Source: Massilia sp. PAMC28688 (GTDB taxonomy: Bacteria > Pseudomonadota > Gammaproteobacteria > Burkholderiales > Burkholderiaceae_D). From it: a DNA stretch of 64,000 bases. Under the pieces are notes generated by a model. That model saw only the letters and a program-made list of their open reading frames with translations, was not told the origin of the DNA and did no database searches. Numbering within the stretch: position 1 is the first letter of the stretch; the number at the start of each line of letters is the position of its first letter. Both the position numbers and the translations under genes were made by a program. The stretch is taken from positions 1,302,001-1,366,000 of the forward strand of contig NZ_CP080378.1 of NCBI RefSeq assembly GCF_019443445.1, given 5' to 3'. Positions 60,094 through 64,000 of the stretch are shown here, piece after piece.

Positions 60094-61566
60094 CTACAGA
60101 CACTTTCGGAGACTGACGGGCGGGATTTTGAGCGCTTCCCGGTATTTGGCAACGGTCCGGCGCGCAATGACCATACCCTGTTCCCCCAGCATGTCCGCAA
60201 TCTTACTGTCGGATAATGGATTTTTAGGGTCTTCTGCTCCTGTCAATTGCACAATCAGCGCGCGAATCGCCGTCGAGGATGCTTCTCCCCCCGCTTCGGT
60301 GGCGACGTGGCTGCCGAAAAAGTACTTCAACTCAAACATGCCGTGCGGGGTCAGCATGTATTTCTGCGTGGTGACACGAGAGATGGTGCTCTCGTGCAGA
60401 CCAAGTGTATCAGCAATTTCGCGCAGCACAAGTGGGCGCATGGCAACCGCCCCGTGCGAAAAGAAATTGCGCTGGCGCTCAACAATTGCCTCCGAAACAC
60501 GCAGGATGGTGTCGAAACGCTGGCGCATGTTTTTGATCAGCCACTTCGCTTCCTGCAGCTGCGCGCTCATCTGTCCTTCGCCCTTGCCCTGCTTGAGCAG
60601 GCTGGCATACATATTGTTCACCCGCAGGCGCGGCATGACTTCATTGTTGAGCGATACCGACCAGCCGCCCTTGGCCTTGCGCACGATCACGTCCGGCACC
60701 ACGAAGTCCGACACGTCCGACGCGAACACGGCGCCCGGATGCGGATTGCACTGGCGGATCACGGCCTGCGCCTCGCGCAGGTCTTCGTCATCGCAGTCGA
60801 GGGCCTTTTTCAGCTTGTTGAATTCGCGCTGCGCGAACCAGGCCAGGTGCTTGTCGACGATGGCCAGGGCCATGCGCCGCGTGACCAGCGGTACGCCCGG
60901 CATGGCCTTGATCTGCAGGCACAGGCACTCCGAGGCCGAACGCGCCCCCACGCCCACCGGGTCAAAGCTTTGCAGCAGCGCCAGCGCGGTCTTCATTTCG
61001 TCGAAGTCGATCTCCAGTTCGGCCGGCAGGCGTTCGTGGATCTCTTCCAGCGTTTCGGTCAGGTAGCCATTGTCGTCGAGCGCATCGATGATCAGCTCCA
61101 CCAGTGCGCGGTCGCGCCCTTCGCTCACCGTTACCCGCATCTGCTCCATCAGGTGCTCGCGCAGCGTGGTCGACGACGCTTCCAGCTGCGGGCGCGAGTC
61201 TTCATCGTCCGAGCCCTTGGCACGGGTCTGTTCGCCCCAGTCGGCGTCGCCTTCCGGTCCCTGCGGCGCTTCGCTGTCCGGCGCATCGCCACCCTCCGCT
61301 TCGGCCGGCGCCGGTGCATCCTGGGCGCCCGGCTCCGGCGCCGCTTCGCCCGGCGTGGCATTGCTGCCGATGGCGCCGTCGGCCAGCAGGCGTACCGAGT
61401 GGTCAAGCGGATCGTCCAGGCGTTCGAGCAGCGGATTGTCGGTCAGCAGCTGCTCCAGTTCCTGGTGCAGCTCCAGCGTGGACAGCTGCAGCAGCCGGAT
61501 CGACTGCTGCAGCTGCGGCGTGAGCGCCAGGTGCTGCGAGGTGCGTAGTTGAAGTGACTGTTTCAT
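60094..61566 (-). CDS. rpoN: RNA polymerase sigma-54 factor
   Basis: A 490-residue sigma-54. Region I ([29 protein letters not shown]) is Gln/Leu-rich as required for activator response. An acidic, Pro/Ala-rich region II follows (about 60-140), then the core-binding and helix-turn-helix parts and the C-terminal RpoN box [10 protein letters not shown]. It is a likely reader of the -24/-12 promoter at 31766 in this window. It lies 3 bases after lptB. Confidence 0.97.
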   Translation of the reverse strand: MKQSLQLRTSQHLALTPQLQQSIRLLQLSTLELHQELEQLLTDNPLLERLDDPLDHSVRLLADGAIGSNATPGEAAPEPGAQDAPAPAEAEGGDAPDSEAPQGPEGDADWGEQTRAKGSDDEDSRPQLEASSTTLREHLMEQMRVTVSEGRDRALVELIIDALDDNGYLTETLEEIHERLPAELEIDFDEMKTALALLQSFDPVGVGARSASECLCLQIKAMPGVPLVTRRMALAIVDKHLAWFAQREFNKLKKALDCDDEDLREAQAVIRQCNPHPGAVFASDVSDFVVPDVIVRKAKGGWSVSLNNEVMPRLRVNNMYASLLKQGKGEGQMSAQLQEAKWLIKNMRQRFDTILRVSEAIVERQRNFFSHGAVAMRPLVLREIADTLGLHESTISRVTTQKYMLTPHGMFELKYFFGSHVATEAGGEASSTAIRALIVQLTGAEDPKNPLSDSKIADMLGEQGMVIARRTVAKYREALKIPPVSLRKCL

Positions 61567-61569
61567 CGC

Positions 61570-62325
61570 TTACATGCGGAAGTGTTCACCAAGGTAGACG
61601 CGCCGTACCGATTCGTCCGCGATGATGTCGTCTGGCCGTCCCGACGCCAGCACCGCACCCTGGTTGATGATGTAGGCGCGGTCGCAGATGCCAAGCGTCT
61701 CGCGCACATTGTGGTCGGTGATCAAGACGCCGATGCCGCGCTCTTTCAGGAAGCGCACGATGCGCTGGATCTCGATGACGGCAATCGGGTCGACGCCGGC
61801 AAACGGCTCGTCGAGCAGGACAAAGCGCGGGTTGGTCGCCAGCGCGCGCGCGATTTCCACGCGCCGCCGCTCGCCGCCGGAGAGCGACATGGCCTGGCTC
61901 TCGCGCAGCTTTTCAATCTGCAGGTCGGCCAGCAGGTTGTCGAGGCGCTCGTTGATCTCGGTCTTGGAGAGCGATTTGCCATCCACCTTTTGCAGTTCGA
62001 GCACGGCGCGGATGTTTTCTTCCACTGTCAGGCGCCGGAACACCGAAGCCTCCTGCGGCAGATAGGACAGGCCGAGCGTGGCGCGGCGATGAATCGGCAT
62101 GGTCGAAATATCGACCCCGCTGATATCGATACTGCCCGCGTCCGACGGCACCAGGCCCACGATCATGTAGAACGAGGTGGTCTTGCCGGCGCCGTTGGGG
62201 CCCAGCAGGCCCACGACCTCGCCGCACTCCACCTGCAGCGAGACGTCGCGCACCACCAGCTTTTTGCCATAACTTTTCTGCAGCCCGCGAACGATCAGCG
62301 TGCTGCCGCAGCGTTTCGGTTCCAT
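61570..62325 (-). CDS. lptB: LPS export ATP-binding protein LptB
   Basis: The 251-residue ATPase of the LptB2FGC extractor that moves LPS from the inner membrane. Walker [10 protein letters not shown], signature [14 protein letters not shown] and [15 protein letters not shown] identify it. Only 3 bases separate it from rpoN and 2 from lptA. Confidence 0.97.
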   Translation of the reverse strand: MEPKRCGSTLIVRGLQKSYGKKLVVRDVSLQVECGEVVGLLGPNGAGKTTSFYMIVGLVPSDAGSIDISGVDISTMPIHRRATLGLSYLPQEASVFRRLTVEENIRAVLELQKVDGKSLSKTEINERLDNLLADLQIEKLRESQAMSLSGGERRRVEIARALATNPRFVLLDEPFAGVDPIAVIEIQRIVRFLKERGIGVLITDHNVRETLGICDRAYIINQGAVLASGRPDDIIADESVRRVYLGEHFRM

Positions 62326-62327
62326 GC

Positions 62328-62933
<606 letters not shown>

Positions 62934-62969
62934 GTTCTTGTCAGTCTGTTTGTTTGGTCTTGCCCGATG

Positions 62970-63563
62970 CTAGCGCGCCGCCGGTGGCGGATACACCATC
63001 CTGCCGCGGCCCATCGTGATCTGGCGCGTGGCGTCGTTGGCCTGCATTCCCATGCCGGTAATGGTGGCGCTGCCCATTGTCATCTTGACCTGCTGGTCCG
63101 TTTTCATGCGGTCTTCGTCCGGCAGCACTGTCAGCGCCTCGGTCTGCATCTGCATTGCGCGCGTGGTGGCCGATGCCGGACGGCTGATATCGACATTTCC
63201 CAGCAGGTCCACCTCGTTGTCCTGGTGCCGGATGCGCGCGCTGTTGGCCCTGGCCGTCATGGGCGGCGCGCCCGGGGTCAGGTTCTTCAGGATCGGCCGC
63301 TCGACGATGGACACGTCGCTGTGCGGCCGGTGCGTGAGGCGCTCGCCATGGAACAGGTAGCGCGGCTTGCCGTCAGGAGTCATGCGCACGAAGCTGAATT
63401 TTTCGATGATGTAATCCGGCTCGTCGCCCGCATCGGGGTTGAAGCTCACATCCGGCCGGTTCATGACCTGCACCAGCCAGAACGAACCGGCGGCCAGGAA
63501 CACCCCGGCCGTGATCATCGCCAGCAGCGGCCAGCGGTGGGCTGTGCGCTTGTGTTTATCCAT
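62970..63563 (-). CDS. lptC: LPS export component LptC
   Basis: A 197-residue protein with one N-terminal inner-membrane helix (WPLLAMITAGVFLAAGSFWLV) and a periplasmic beta-jellyroll. It passes LPS from LptB2FG to LptA. ATG 63563 overlaps the kdsC stop by one base (TGATG), which fixes the start. Sequence is weakly conserved in the family; position gives most of the confidence. Confidence 0.9.
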   Translation of the reverse strand: MDKHKRTAHRWPLLAMITAGVFLAAGSFWLVQVMNRPDVSFNPDAGDEPDYIIEKFSFVRMTPDGKPRYLFHGERLTHRPHSDVSIVERPILKNLTPGAPPMTARANSARIRHQDNEVDLLGNVDISRPASATTRAMQMQTEALTVLPDEDRMKTDQQVKMTMGSATITGMGMQANDATRQITMGRGRMVYPPPAAR

Positions 63564-64000
63564 CAGGCGAAATACGGCGCCAGCGCCGCCTCGTACGTAC
63601 CCTGGGCACGCATCACCATGTCGCACACCTCGCGCACGGCGCCGCGCCCGCCCCCCGCGCGCGTGACGTAATGGGCGCGGTGCTGCACCTCCGGGTGGCC
63701 GGTTGGTACGGTGACGGCAAAGCCCACCTGCAGCAGCAGCGGCAGGTCGATCACGTCGTCGCCGATATAGCCGCACTGGTCGGCCGTCAAGCCGGTTGCC
63801 TCCAGCAGGCGCGCAAAGGCCACCCGCTTGTCGTGGATGCCCTGGTGCACGTGCTGTATGCCCAGGTCGGCCGCGCGCCGCACCACGATCGGCGAATTGC
63901 GGGCACTGATGATGGCGGTCGCCACCCCGCTTTTCTGGAGCAGCTGGATGCCCAGGCCATCGAGCACATTGAAGGTCTTGGTCGCTTCGCCATCCGGGCC
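63563..64000 (-). CDS. kdsC: KDO-8-phosphate phosphatase KdsC (partial)
   Basis: The N-terminus lies beyond the window; 145 residues are visible. HAD-type phosphatase with ISARNSPIVVRRAADLGI as motif II surroundings and the motif III pair of aspartates in YIGDDVIDLPLL. It removes phosphate from KDO-8-phosphate for LPS core synthesis. The frame remains open to the edge; a GTG at 63967 is internal. lptC follows with a one-base overlap. Confidence 0.93.
   Translation of the reverse strand, partial: GPDGEATKTFNVLDGLGIQLLQKSGVATAIISARNSPIVVRRAADLGIQHVHQGIHDKRVAFARLLEATGLTADQCGYIGDDVIDLPLLLQVGFAVTVPTGHPEVQHRAHYVTRAGGGRGAVREVCDMVMRAQGTYEAALAPYFA

Overview
The window is G+C-rich chromosomal DNA from a betaproteobacterium, most likely an Oxalobacteraceae member of the Massilia/Duganella/Janthinobacterium group. 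This rests on the housekeeping neighbourhoods (kdsC-lptC-lptA-lptB-rpoN-hpf, ptsN-hprK-rapZ, fmdB-DUF502-aspS-nudB, ubiE-Tim44-ubiJ-ubiB), a PEP-CTERM protein and a secreted chitinase. I see no phage, plasmid or rRNA/tRNA genes and no CRISPR array. Protein families were recognised by eye, without database searches.

Layout. 1-7317: tRNA modification (mnmC, partial), DNA repair (tag), OsmC, a TPR-GAF-GGDEF diguanylate cyclase, an AEC permease and a DUF4142 protein. 7336-16140: a glucose/beta-glucoside cluster in two transcription units (GH3 glucosidase-glucokinase-sugar MFS, and ABC permease-permease-ATPase-LacI). Each has a promoter and a near-identical LacI-type operator about 38 bp before its first gene. 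16171-20513: K+ channel with a zinc-ribbon tail, exported lipin-like HAD protein, and chitinase lipoprotein with Thr-Pro linkers. 20514-28964: enoyl-CoA hydratase, DUF2569 protein and a beta-oxidation operon (acyl-CoA dehydrogenase, hydroxyacyl-CoA dehydrogenase/hydratase, thioesterase, thiolase) behind a TetR gene. 29041-37797: hslR, clsB, EEP hydrolase, a PEP-CTERM gene with a sigma-54 promoter and two candidate enhancer sites, a solute-binding protein, nudB-aspS-DUF502-fmdB and a lipoprotein isomerase. 37893-38017: relic of a Phd/PIN toxin-antitoxin pair. 38036-48310: methyltransferase, ubiquinone genes, DUF971, HIT and a giant FAD/Fe-S dehydrogenase. 48566-48924: tandem copies of a 160-bp repeat with inverted termini. 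49006-54003: yqaA, ilvA, queF, ptsN, hprK.

54087-57157 is the most unusual region. Between hprK and rapZ, on the opposite strand, lies a compact unit: TonB-dependent receptor, membrane-anchored CPAC glutaredoxin-like protein, and two tiny secreted peptides, one of 53 codons that a length cutoff would miss. Both mature peptides carry the same spaced cysteine pattern, CX3C-X9/11-CX3C, the signature of a disulfide-linked helical hairpin. I do not recognise this as a described system. A peptide that is exported, disulfide-bonded and recognised by the outer-membrane receptor is the simplest reading.

57488-64000: rapZ, a HIBCH-like hydrolase, then hpf, rpoN, lptB, lptA, lptC and kdsC on the minus strand. 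ptsN-hprK-rapZ faces the rpoN half instead of following it, so a commonly continuous cluster has been rearranged here and the receptor/peptide unit sits in the moved half.
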